Source of the DNA: JAOAFX01 sp965649105
Lineage (GTDB): Bacteria; Hydrothermota; Tepidihabitantia; SM23-42; JAOAFX01
Assembly: GCA_965649105.1 (NCBI GenBank)
Contig: CBFGJP010000058.1
Span: 1 to 16,018 of the forward strand
DNA length: 16,018 bases
Direction of reading: 5' to 3'
Made by a program: the position numbers and the translations under genes. Each line of letters opens with the position of its first letter. Positions within the stretch are counted from its first letter, which is position 1. Shown piece after piece: positions 7,354 through 13,645 of the stretch. Under the pieces are notes generated by a model that worked only from the letters and a program-made list of their open reading frames with translations, made no database searches and was not told the DNA's origin.

Positions 7354-8626
7354 CACAGACCTCCTTTAAAGTTTTTACAAAATCCGGAAAAGATATCTTT
7401 ATACAATCAGCATCTTTGATCACGGTTTTACCTTTTGCAATCAAACCCGCAATCGCAAGTGCCATAGCAATCCGATGGTCTTTATAACTTTCACAAACCG
7501 TTCCCTGTAACCTCGTTGGCCCATTAATAATCAACCCGTCTGCTATTTCTTTTATATCTGCTCCAAATTTTTTTAACTCATGTGCAATCGCCTTTATGCG
7601 GTCAGTCTCTTTTACGCGCAATTCTTTTGCATCCTTTATCAATGATCTTCCTTCTAACTGAGTTGCCAGAACCGCAAGTACCGGAATTTCATCAATCAAT
7701 TTTGGAATCATTGGATTCGAAATGACAAATGGACTGGGTTTCTGCTTTTTTACAATTATATCAGCAACTGGTTCGTTACAAAAGAATTTTTGTTTTTCAA
7801 TAACAATTTTAACACCTGAATTTTTTAAAACTTCGATTATCCCGGTCCGCAAAGGATTTATTCCCGTATCCTTGAGAATCAGATTATCTGCGGTAAGAAT
7901 ACCGAGTACCAAAAAAAATGCTGCCGAGGATATGTCATTAGGAACTTTTATGACCTTCCCGATAAATTTATTGATTGGATATACCACAATCTTCTTATTT
8001 TTTCTGATAAACTTTATCCCCAAGAATTCAAATAGTCTTTCAGTATGGTCTCTTGATTGTATCGGTTCTACAATTACTGTTTTGGATTTAGCATATAATC
8101 CCGCGATCATCAGTGAAGATTTAACTTGAGCACTGGCAACAGGCATTTTATATTCAATGCCCTTTAGTTTATTGCCAATTATACTCAGCGGAATATAGTT
8201 TCCTTTTCTGCTTTCGATCTTTGCCCCCATCAATTTTAAAGGTTCAACTATCCTACCCATAGGTCTTTTTCTCAATGAATCGTCGCCTGTAAGAACCGAA
8301 TAAAAATGTTGTGCGGATAATAATCCGGCAAGAAGCCGGACTGTTGTCCCAGAATTTCTACAATCAAGCACATTTTCCGGTTCTTTAAGACCCCTTAATC
8401 CCCTGCCTAAAATTAAAATTTTATCTTTATCCACATTTATTTCTACGCCTAAAGACTTTAGACAATTTAATGTTGAGAAACAATCTTCGGCTGATGAATA
8501 ATTTATTATTTCGGTTTGACCGGTGGAAATTGCGCCGAGAATTAAACTCCGATGGGTTATTGACTTATCACCGCCAACCGATATTTTACCTGAAATTCGC
8601 TCACAACTGTGAATAATGAGATTCAT
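7304..8626 (-). CDS. aroA: 3-phosphoshikimate 1-carboxyvinyltransferase (EPSP synthase)
   Basis: A 440-residue enzyme joining phosphoenolpyruvate to shikimate-3-phosphate, the sixth shikimate step. Motifs: GDKSITHR (19-26), NSGTTVRLLAG (91-101), LRKRPMGRI (118-126), then ELRVKETDRI and SYKDHRIAMALAIAG in the C-terminal half, covering both inverse alpha/beta domains. Length is usual for the family. AAAGGAGC before ATG 8626 supports the start, which lies inside the 3' end of pheA (26-bp overlap). The 3' end overlaps trpE, so translation of the three genes is probably coupled. Confidence 0.96.
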   Translation of the reverse strand: MNLIIHSCERISGKISVGGDKSITHRSLILGAISTGQTEIINYSSAEDCFSTLNCLKSLGVEINVDKDKILILGRGLRGLKEPENVLDCRNSGTTVRLLAGLLSAQHFYSVLTGDDSLRKRPMGRIVEPLKLMGAKIESRKGNYIPLSIIGNKLKGIEYKMPVASAQVKSSLMIAGLYAKSKTVIVEPIQSRDHTERLFEFLGIKFIRKNKKIVVYPINKFIGKVIKVPNDISSAAFFLVLGILTADNLILKDTGINPLRTGIIEVLKNSGVKIVIEKQKFFCNEPVADIIVKKQKPSPFVISNPMIPKLIDEIPVLAVLATQLEGRSLIKDAKELRVKETDRIKAIAHELKKFGADIKEIADGLIINGPTRLQGTVCESYKDHRIAMALAIAGLIAKGKTVIKDADCIKISFPDFVKTLKEVCGEEYIQCDDPRDCSKN

Positions 8627-9455
8627 TGTGATGCTCCTTTATTACCTGATAACTACCGAGAAATTTGAAGTAAACGGCAATATCCTGCAGTATGTCGATT
8701 GCCTTTTTAATCTTTTCTTCTTCAACACTGCCCTTAAGATCGATATAAAAGATATACTCCCAGGGTTTTCCAATTATTGGCCGTGATTCAAGTTTTACCA
8801 GGTCAATATTGCGCAAGGCGAAAATACTAAGACATCTAAATAAAATACCTGGTTCGTTTTTGACACCAAAGACAAGTGAAGATTTTGCATCAGAACCTGT
8901 GTAGATTATCTTTTGTTTTGAAAGAACAAGAAAGCGTGTGAAATTCAATGAATTGTCTTCAATATTTTGCTTTATCAATCTTAATCCATATATTGAACCA
9001 ACTTGCGGTCCAGCAATTATTCCTATATTTTTCCTATTATTTTTTACTACCGCTTCGGCCGCCCCAGCAGAATCAAAAAATGAAAGAAATTTATAGGCGG
9101 GATTTTTTGAAACAAAGTCACGACATTGTTCAAGCGCTGCTGGATGAGCCCAAATTTCTTCTATATTTTCTTCGGCAGCAAGTCCGAAAAGATTATAAGT
9201 TATCCTTAATTCAACCTCGGCGATAATCCAGATATCACTGGCTAAAAGCAAATCATAGTTCCGGTGTATACTACCCATAAGAGAATTTTCAATTGGCAGT
9301 ATGGCGTAGGCTTCAAGGTCTTCATTTAAAGCACCAATTAAATCTTCAAACCTTGTTAACCCAACGCTTTCAAAGAATTTTCCAAAATAGACCGCTGCTG
9401 CAAGTTCACTATAAGCACCTTTTGTTCCCTGGAAGTATACCTTTATTTTTCTCAT
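8601..9455 (-). CDS. pheA: Prephenate dehydratase with ACT regulatory domain
   Basis: A 284-residue monofunctional dehydratase turning prephenate into phenylpyruvate, on the phenylalanine branch. The catalytic domain (about 1-180) has LPIENS (53-58) and the family-specific NFTRF (171-175). The ACT domain (about 190-275) carries ESRP (223-226), the phenylalanine-binding element of PheA, so Phe feedback inhibition is expected. There is no fused chorismate mutase; that enzyme must be elsewhere. It overlaps aroF by 4 bp (ATGA) and is preceded by GGGGAGG. Confidence 0.95.
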   Translation of the reverse strand: MRKIKVYFQGTKGAYSELAAAVYFGKFFESVGLTRFEDLIGALNEDLEAYAILPIENSLMGSIHRNYDLLLASDIWIIAEVELRITYNLFGLAAEENIEEIWAHPAALEQCRDFVSKNPAYKFLSFFDSAGAAEAVVKNNRKNIGIIAGPQVGSIYGLRLIKQNIEDNSLNFTRFLVLSKQKIIYTGSDAKSSLVFGVKNEPGILFRCLSIFALRNIDLVKLESRPIIGKPWEYIFYIDLKGSVEEEKIKKAIDILQDIAVYFKFLGSYQVIKEHHNESHYSQL

Positions 9456-10468
9456 AAGGTCCTCCCCATTGCTGAAGCAATCTTTTTAATATCCTGCATA
9501 AGTTCTTTGAAATCATCAATCTTTAGTGATTGTTTACCGTCAGAAATGGCATTTGCCGGGTCCGGATGGACCTCAACAATGATTCCATCTCCACCAGCAG
9601 CAATGCCCGCACGAGCCAGGGCATTTACATATCTCCAATCACCCGAAGCATGGCTGGGATCAATGATTATTGGAAGATGTGAGAATCGTTTGATTACCGG
9701 AACTGCACTTATATCAAGGGTATTGCGCGTATATGTCTCAAAAGTTCTAATACCTCTTTCGCATAATATAACATTTTGATTTCCTTCAGATAGTATATAT
9801 TCCGCAGCCATTAACCATTCTTCAATTGTTGCTGACATTCCTCTTTTTAATAAAACTGGTTTGTTAAATCTGCCTACGGTTTTAAGCAAAGGGAAATTTT
9901 GCATGTTTCTCGCCCCGATTTGTAGTATATCAGCATATTTATAAACCAGTGGCACATCGATTTCGGATAGAACTTCGGTTACAATATACAATCCAGTTTT
10001 TTCTCGTGCCCTTGCGAGGATTTCAAGCCCCCTCTCTCCAAGTCCCTGGAAACTGTAAGGCGAACTGCGTGGTTTATATGCACCGCCTCTTAGAAATTGT
10101 GCACCCGCTTCTTTTATAATATAGGCAAGTTCAATCATCATATTTTCGGATTCTACAGCACATGGCCCTGCAATAACGGCAATCATTTTATCGCCAATTT
10201 TTTTCCCGTTTATTGAAATAACTGTATCCTCCGCATGGAATTCCCGACTGGCGAGTTTATATGGACTCAGTATGGGAATTAAATTCTCAACTCCAGTAAG
10301 TGATTCCACTGCCTTAGCAAGCCTCTCTCTATCTGTCACTCCAATGACGTGGATAACGGTCTTTTTCTCACCAAGAAAGAGTTTTGTTTCGTATCCCAAT
10401 TCTTCTACTTTTTTTCTAACTCTTTCAATATCTTCATCTCTTGCCTGCACAGACATTGTAATAATCAT
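9452..10468 (-). CDS. aroF: 3-deoxy-7-phosphoheptulonate (DAHP) synthase, type I-beta with N-terminal ferredoxin-like domain
   Basis: A 338-residue enzyme condensing phosphoenolpyruvate and erythrose-4-phosphate, the first shikimate step. Residues 1-70 form the ferredoxin-like regulatory domain seen in the Thermotoga maritima enzyme, where Tyr and Phe inhibit; the rest is the TIM barrel. Visible motifs are AGPCAVES (100-107) and GGAYKPRSSPYSFQG (128-142). The expected metal ligands are Cys103, His273 (PSH), Glu299 (EVHP) and Asp310 (SDGKQS). AAGGAGG precedes ATG 10468. It is the first large gene of the operon, about 245 nt downstream of the promoter, behind the leader-peptide attenuator. Confidence 0.96.
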   Translation of the reverse strand: MIITMSVQARDEDIERVRKKVEELGYETKLFLGEKKTVIHVIGVTDRERLAKAVESLTGVENLIPILSPYKLASREFHAEDTVISINGKKIGDKMIAVIAGPCAVESENMMIELAYIIKEAGAQFLRGGAYKPRSSPYSFQGLGERGLEILARAREKTGLYIVTEVLSEIDVPLVYKYADILQIGARNMQNFPLLKTVGRFNKPVLLKRGMSATIEEWLMAAEYILSEGNQNVILCERGIRTFETYTRNTLDISAVPVIKRFSHLPIIIDPSHASGDWRYVNALARAGIAAGGDGIIVEVHPDPANAISDGKQSLKIDDFKELMQDIKKIASAMGRTL

Positions 10469-10541
10469 AATATTACCTCCTTGTCTATTTTTGCTGTTAA
10501 AGATTGCTAAAATTGGTTGGATTATTTATTTAAAATCGAGA

Positions 10542-10594
10542 GGCACTTCCGGGACCAAAAAGGTTTTTCTACCCTTATTGGGCCCGGAAGTGCC
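10542..10594 (-). terminator. Attenuator hairpin with 12-bp GC-rich stem
   Basis: On the minus strand GGCACTTCCGGG (10594-10583) pairs perfectly with CCCGGAAGTGCC (10553-10542). The loop holds the leader-peptide stop codon and a small AAGG/CCTT helix. The 5' arm is also the Trp-His-Phe-Arg coding part of the leader peptide, so a ribosome there would block it. The downstream U-tract is poor (TCTCGATTTTAAAT), so this may be a weak terminator or pause hairpin rather than a strong one. Confidence 0.65.
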
Positions 10595-10661
10595 AGTACC
10601 AGTAGTGATTAAAGTGAATAGTGTTTTCTATGTGGTAAAGAACATAGCAATCCGACAACAT
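10575..10661 (-). CDS. Leader peptide rich in His, Phe, Tyr and Trp
   Basis: A 28-codon frame, ATG 10661 to TAA 10575, upstream of aroF. Residues 16-25 read HFNHYWYWHF: nine of ten are His, Phe, Tyr or Trp. Over the whole peptide there are 4 His, 4 Tyr, 2 Phe and 2 Trp (12 of 28). The operon makes DAHP, EPSP, phenylpyruvate, anthranilate and histidine, exactly these amino acids. The block abuts and enters the 5' arm of the 12-bp hairpin, and the stop codon is in its loop, as in classical attenuators. No convincing Shine-Dalgarno sequence precedes the ATG, which lies in the 3' arm of hairpin 2. An in-frame GTG at 10712, at the predicted +1, is an alternative leaderless start giving a 45-residue peptide. 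Confidence 0.8.
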   Translation of the reverse strand: MLSDCYVLYHIENTIHFNHYWYWHFRAQ

Positions 10662-10718
10662 CTCTATCAGATGGTCGGTTATAATTGCCTTGTTAAGAAG
10701 ATTCTTAACCACCACTAA

Positions 10719-10746
10719 AGTATATTCAAAAAAAATTGTTTGTCAA
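10719..10746 (-). promoter_or_regulatory. Promoter of the aro-trp-his operon
   Basis: On the minus strand TTGACA (10746-10741, perfect -35), a 16-bp spacer, then TATACT (10724-10719). Predicted +1 is near 10712. It is back to back with the kor promoter, with 25 bp between the two -35 boxes. Confidence 0.75.
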
Positions 10747-10771
10747 GGCAACGGTTATATCAATATTATTC

Positions 10772-10799
10772 TTGACTTTATTTCTGAATTGAATATAAT
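10772..10799 (+). promoter_or_regulatory. Promoter of the kor operon
   Basis: TTGACT (10772-10777), a 16-bp spacer, TATAAT (10794-10799). Predicted +1 is near 10806, leaving only about 7 nt before the korD ATG at 10813, with no room for a Shine-Dalgarno sequence. Confidence 0.72.
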
Positions 10800-10812
10800 T
10801 AATTGTTTACAA

Positions 10813-11016
10813 ATGAAAAATTCTACGCGCAGATTTGAGATAAGGATAAATGAATCCTGGTGCAAAGGATGTGAAATATGTGTCGCCTTTTGTCCCAAAC
10901 AGGTTTTGATTATGGAAAAGGCAAAGGCGAAGGTTGCTAACCCAGATGTCTGTACCGGATGTCAGCTCTGCGAGATTTACTGCCCGGACTTCGCAATAGA
11001 AGTAGAAAAAGTATGA
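10813..11016 (+). CDS. korD: 2-oxoacid:ferredoxin oxidoreductase, delta (ferredoxin) subunit
   Basis: A 67-residue 2[4Fe-4S] ferredoxin-type subunit carrying electrons from the catalytic subunits to free ferredoxin. Two clusters are obvious: CKGCEICVAFCP and CTGCQLCEIYCP, each CX2CX2CX3CP. The frame is open further upstream (to 10690), but that extension contains the promoter. ATG 10813, about 7 nt after predicted +1, is the plausible start, giving a near-leaderless message. It is first in a korDABC order and 24 bp before korA. Confidence 0.9.
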   Translation: MKNSTRRFEIRINESWCKGCEICVAFCPKQVLIMEKAKAKVANPDVCTGCQLCEIYCPDFAIEVEKV

Positions 11017-11040
11017 ATATTATTCGAATATCTTGTAAAA

Positions 11041-12183
11041 ATGAAGCTATCGACGAATAAAATTATAAAAATAATGACCGGTAATGAAGCCTGCGCTGAG
11101 GCTGCAATTGTAGCAGGCATGAGATTCTTTGCTGGATATCCAATTACACCTTCTTCGGAGATTGCTGAAGTATTATCAAAAAGACTTCCCGAAGTAGGTG
11201 GTGTCTTTATTCAAATGGAAGACGAGATTGCATCGATGGGTGCAATAATCGGCGCTTCATTATCGGGAATGAAATCAATGACTGCAACGAGTGGTCCTGG
11301 TTTTTCTTTGATGCAAGAAAATATTGGATATGCATCAATGGCAGAAGTTCCGGTGGTAGTGGTAAATGTTCAGCGTGGTGGTCCGAGCACCGGACTACCC
11401 ACATTACCTTCTCAGGCGGACGTTATGCAGGCAAGATGGGGGACCCATGGTGACCATCCGGTGATTGCCGTATCGCCGTCAACGGTTCAGGAAATCTATG
11501 AATGGACAGTAAAGGCTTTTAATTTTTCAGAAAAATACCGTGTTCCAGTGATTATTTTGTTAGATGAAATTGTGGGACATTTGAATGAAAAAATCATAAT
11601 TCCTGATGCTAATGAAATTGAAGTCATTAACCGGCCTCTTACAACCGATCCCCCGGAAAAATATATTCCTTATAAATGTACTGAAAGCGATATACCACCA
11701 ATTGCCCATTACGGAACCGGTTATAGATTCAATGTCACAGGGTTAAGCCATGATGAGACTGGGTTCCCAACGAATGACCCGAAAAAAATTGATGCACTAT
11801 ATCGGCGTATTAATCGCAAAATAGAAAGATATAAAAACGAAATAATTTCCTACAAAACAGAACTTCTTGAAGATGCTGAAATATGCCTCGTTTCCTATGG
11901 CTCAAGTGCACGTTCGGCAAAGAGAGCAATGCGTGAGGCAAGGGCTTCAGGAATAAAAGTAGGATTATTCCAAATCTATGTACTCTGGCCTTTCCCCTAT
12001 GAGGCATTGAGAGAAATATCAAGCAGGATTAAGAAATTCATTGTTCCCGAAATGAATTTAGGACAGATTGCGCATGAAGTTGAATGTGCAACAAGAACAG
12101 AGTGTGTAAAGGTAAATCGGGTTGATGGCGGACCAATCACCCCGCAGGAAATTCTGGAGAAGGTTAAATATGTTTCCTTATAA
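11041..12183 (+). CDS. korA: 2-oxoacid:ferredoxin oxidoreductase, alpha subunit (2-oxoglutarate type likely)
   Basis: A 380-residue subunit carrying the pyrimidine-binding half of the thiamine diphosphate site and the C-terminal domain. Typical sequences: GNEACAEAAIVAG (14-26), GYPITPSSEIAE (32-43), QMEDEIASMGAIIGAS (58-73), TSGPGFSLM (83-91) and QRGGPSTGLPT (111-121). The complex oxidatively decarboxylates a 2-oxoacid with CoA to acyl-CoA, CO2 and reduced ferredoxin, or runs in reverse in reductive carbon fixation. The delta-alpha-beta-gamma layout fits 2-oxoglutarate oxidoreductase, but 2-ketoisovalerate specificity (VOR) cannot be excluded. No clear Shine-Dalgarno sequence; Met12 is an alternative start. 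It overlaps korB by 14 bp. Confidence 0.92.
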   Translation: MKLSTNKIIKIMTGNEACAEAAIVAGMRFFAGYPITPSSEIAEVLSKRLPEVGGVFIQMEDEIASMGAIIGASLSGMKSMTATSGPGFSLMQENIGYASMAEVPVVVVNVQRGGPSTGLPTLPSQADVMQARWGTHGDHPVIAVSPSTVQEIYEWTVKAFNFSEKYRVPVIILLDEIVGHLNEKIIIPDANEIEVINRPLTTDPPEKYIPYKCTESDIPPIAHYGTGYRFNVTGLSHDETGFPTNDPKKIDALYRRINRKIERYKNEIISYKTELLEDAEICLVSYGSSARSAKRAMREARASGIKVGLFQIYVLWPFPYEALREISSRIKKFIVPEMNLGQIAHEVECATRTECVKVNRVDGGPITPQEILEKVKYVSL

Positions 12184-12988
12184 AAAATATTTAAGACTTG
12201 ATAAATTCCCGCATATCTGGTGCACGGGCTGTGGTTGTGGAATAATAATGAAGGCAATGTTGAGGGCGATCGACCGTGCAAAGATTCAAAAAGATGATGT
12301 GGCAATAGTATCGGGAATTGGCTGTTCTTCAAGGACACCGGGTTATCTTGATTTTAATACTTTACACACTCATCATGGCAGGGCAATTGCATTTGCTACC
12401 GGAGTCAAACTGGCAAAGCCTAAACTGAAAGTTATTGTTGTCACCGGAGATGGAGATGCTACAGCCATTGGTGGAAATCATTTTATCCATGCAGCAAGAA
12501 GAAATCTTGATATGACTGTAATTCTTTACAATAATTATATCTACGGCATGACCGGCGGACAGGTTTCTCCCACCACACCATTTGGAAAAAGAGCAAGCAC
12601 TGCTCCCTATGGAAGTACTGAGCCGGATTTTGATATTTCTAATCTTGCCATCGCTGCGGGTGCTTCTTTTGTTGCCCGTTCTACCTGTTATCACGCTACA
12701 CAATTAGATAAGCTGATTGAAAAGGCATTAATAAAAAAGGGATTTGCTTTAATTGAAGTACTGGCACAATGTCCTACTTATTATGGAAGACCAAATCGTT
12801 TAGGCAATGCAGTTGATATGTTAAGGTATTATAAAGAAAATAGCATTCCTGTAGAGACTGCAAAAAAATTGAGCAGTGAGGAGAAAAAAGGGAAGATTAC
12901 AATCGGTGTTTTGCATGATATTGAAAGGCCCGAGTTTTGTGAAGAATATCATAAGTTATTGGATCGCATCAAAAATAAAAAAAACTAA
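12170..12988 (+). CDS. korB: 2-oxoacid:ferredoxin oxidoreductase, beta subunit (ThDP and [4Fe-4S] binding)
   Basis: A 272-residue subunit. The start is ATG 12170, 6 nt after GGAGAAGG; an earlier in-frame ATG at 12122 would add 16 unrelated residues inside korA. Cluster ligands typical of the family are present: WCTGCG (Cys18, Cys21), IGCSSR (Cys52) and AQCPTYYGR (Cys201). The thiamine diphosphate motif begins at GDGD (93-96) and ends at NN (121-122), followed by YGMTGGQVSPTTPFG. Together with alpha it forms the catalytic core. The next gene, gamma, follows after 24 bp. Confidence 0.94.
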   Translation: MFPYKKYLRLDKFPHIWCTGCGCGIIMKAMLRAIDRAKIQKDDVAIVSGIGCSSRTPGYLDFNTLHTHHGRAIAFATGVKLAKPKLKVIVVTGDGDATAIGGNHFIHAARRNLDMTVILYNNYIYGMTGGQVSPTTPFGKRASTAPYGSTEPDFDISNLAIAAGASFVARSTCYHATQLDKLIEKALIKKGFALIEVLAQCPTYYGRPNRLGNAVDMLRYYKENSIPVETAKKLSSEEKKGKITIGVLHDIERPEFCEEYHKLLDRIKNKKN

Positions 12989-13012
12989 TGTTTTTAAATA
13001 AAAAGGAGTTCT

Positions 13013-13561
13013 ATGCCTTTTCGGTATGAATTTAGATTGAGTGGTTCAGGTGGTCAAGGATTAATCCTTGCCGGGAAAATTCTTGCTGAAGCAGCGGCAA
13101 TTTATGATGGAAAGAATGCGACCCAGAGCCAGTCTTACGGACCCGAGGCAAGGGGCGGTTCCAGCCGGTCAGAAGTCATTATCAGTGATGAAGATATTGA
13201 TTATCCAAAGGCAGTAAATATTGATTTTCTCCTTGCGCTGACCCAGGAGGCTTGTGATAAGTACTGGAAAGATGTGAAAGAAAACGGTATTATTCTTGTC
13301 GATTCAGGATTTGTGAACACAATTCCTAAAGGTAATTTTAAAATTTATTCAGCACCAATTACCGAAATTGCCGAGAAAGAGACTGGCAAAACCCTGGTTG
13401 CCAATATTGTTGCCTTGGGTATGTTAACGGAAATAGCGGGTATTGTATCAAAAGAGGCGGTTGAATCTGCGATTCTTTCGCGGGTTCCCAAGGGAACAGA
13501 AGAACTTAATATTAAGGCATTCCGCGCCGGCGTATCGGCAGCGAAGAATTTAAAATCTTAA
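13013..13561 (+). CDS. korC: 2-oxoacid:ferredoxin oxidoreductase, gamma subunit
   Basis: A 182-residue subunit of the complex. It starts with the family signature SGSGGQGLILAGKILAEA (10-27) and has SYGPEARGGSSRSEV (41-55). In related enzymes this domain completes the four-part complex and contributes to CoA handling. AAAAGGAG upstream of ATG 13013 gives a firm start. It is the last gene of the kor operon and converges with the GWxTD gene. The 84-bp gap after it shows no clear terminator hairpin. Confidence 0.94.
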   Translation: MPFRYEFRLSGSGGQGLILAGKILAEAAAIYDGKNATQSQSYGPEARGGSSRSEVIISDEDIDYPKAVNIDFLLALTQEACDKYWKDVKENGIILVDSGFVNTIPKGNFKIYSAPITEIAEKETGKTLVANIVALGMLTEIAGIVSKEAVESAILSRVPKGTEELNIKAFRAGVSAAKNLKS

Positions 13562-13645
13562 CAATCATATTTATTCAGGGCAAAAACATCAAAATATATA
13601 ATAACTACATTTGTTACTTTTATCAATGTAAGTTTAATTGTTTCG

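Larger units (their letters stand above)
10469..10712 (-). promoter_or_regulatory. Attenuator-type leader of the aro-trp-his operon
   Basis: About 245 nt of 5' leader between the predicted +1 (near 10712) and aroF. It contains, in order, hairpin 1 (10709-10692, stem GTTAAG/CTTAAC), hairpin 2 (10678-10652, CCGAC+CATCT pairing with AGATG+GTCGG), hairpin 3 (10647-10628, CTATGT/ACATAG) and hairpin 4 (10594-10542, 12 perfect bp). A leader-peptide gene runs from hairpin 2 into the loop of hairpin 4. The 5'-most bases (10716-10704) can instead pair with the Phe-Asn-His-Tyr codons at 10614-10601 (about 13 pairs, two G-U, one bulge). The layout fits ribosome-mediated transcription attenuation; the mechanism is inferred. 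Confidence 0.75.

Noticed and set aside
10469..10712. T-box riboswitch in the aro leader
   Set aside because: A TGGTAC string precedes the GC-rich hairpin, but the extended T-box sequence, a specifier loop and the stem I landmarks are missing, and the TGGTAC is part of the leader-peptide codons.
10272..10718. Open + strand frame of 148 codons opposite aroF and its leader
   Set aside because: It is antisense to aroF, covers the leader hairpins, has no recognisable domain and no ribosome binding site.
10690..10812. Longer N-terminus for korD starting at 10690
   Set aside because: The extension spans both divergent promoters and has no ferredoxin-like sequence; the family begins near MKNSTRRFEIRI.
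12122..12169. Upstream start of korB
   Set aside because: It would translate 16 extra residues out of frame inside korA; ATG 12170 has a well-placed GGAGAAGG.
13562..13645. Bidirectional terminator between korC and the GWxTD gene
   Set aside because: Only a weak imperfect ACATT/AATGT pairing with no GC-rich stem or U-tract.
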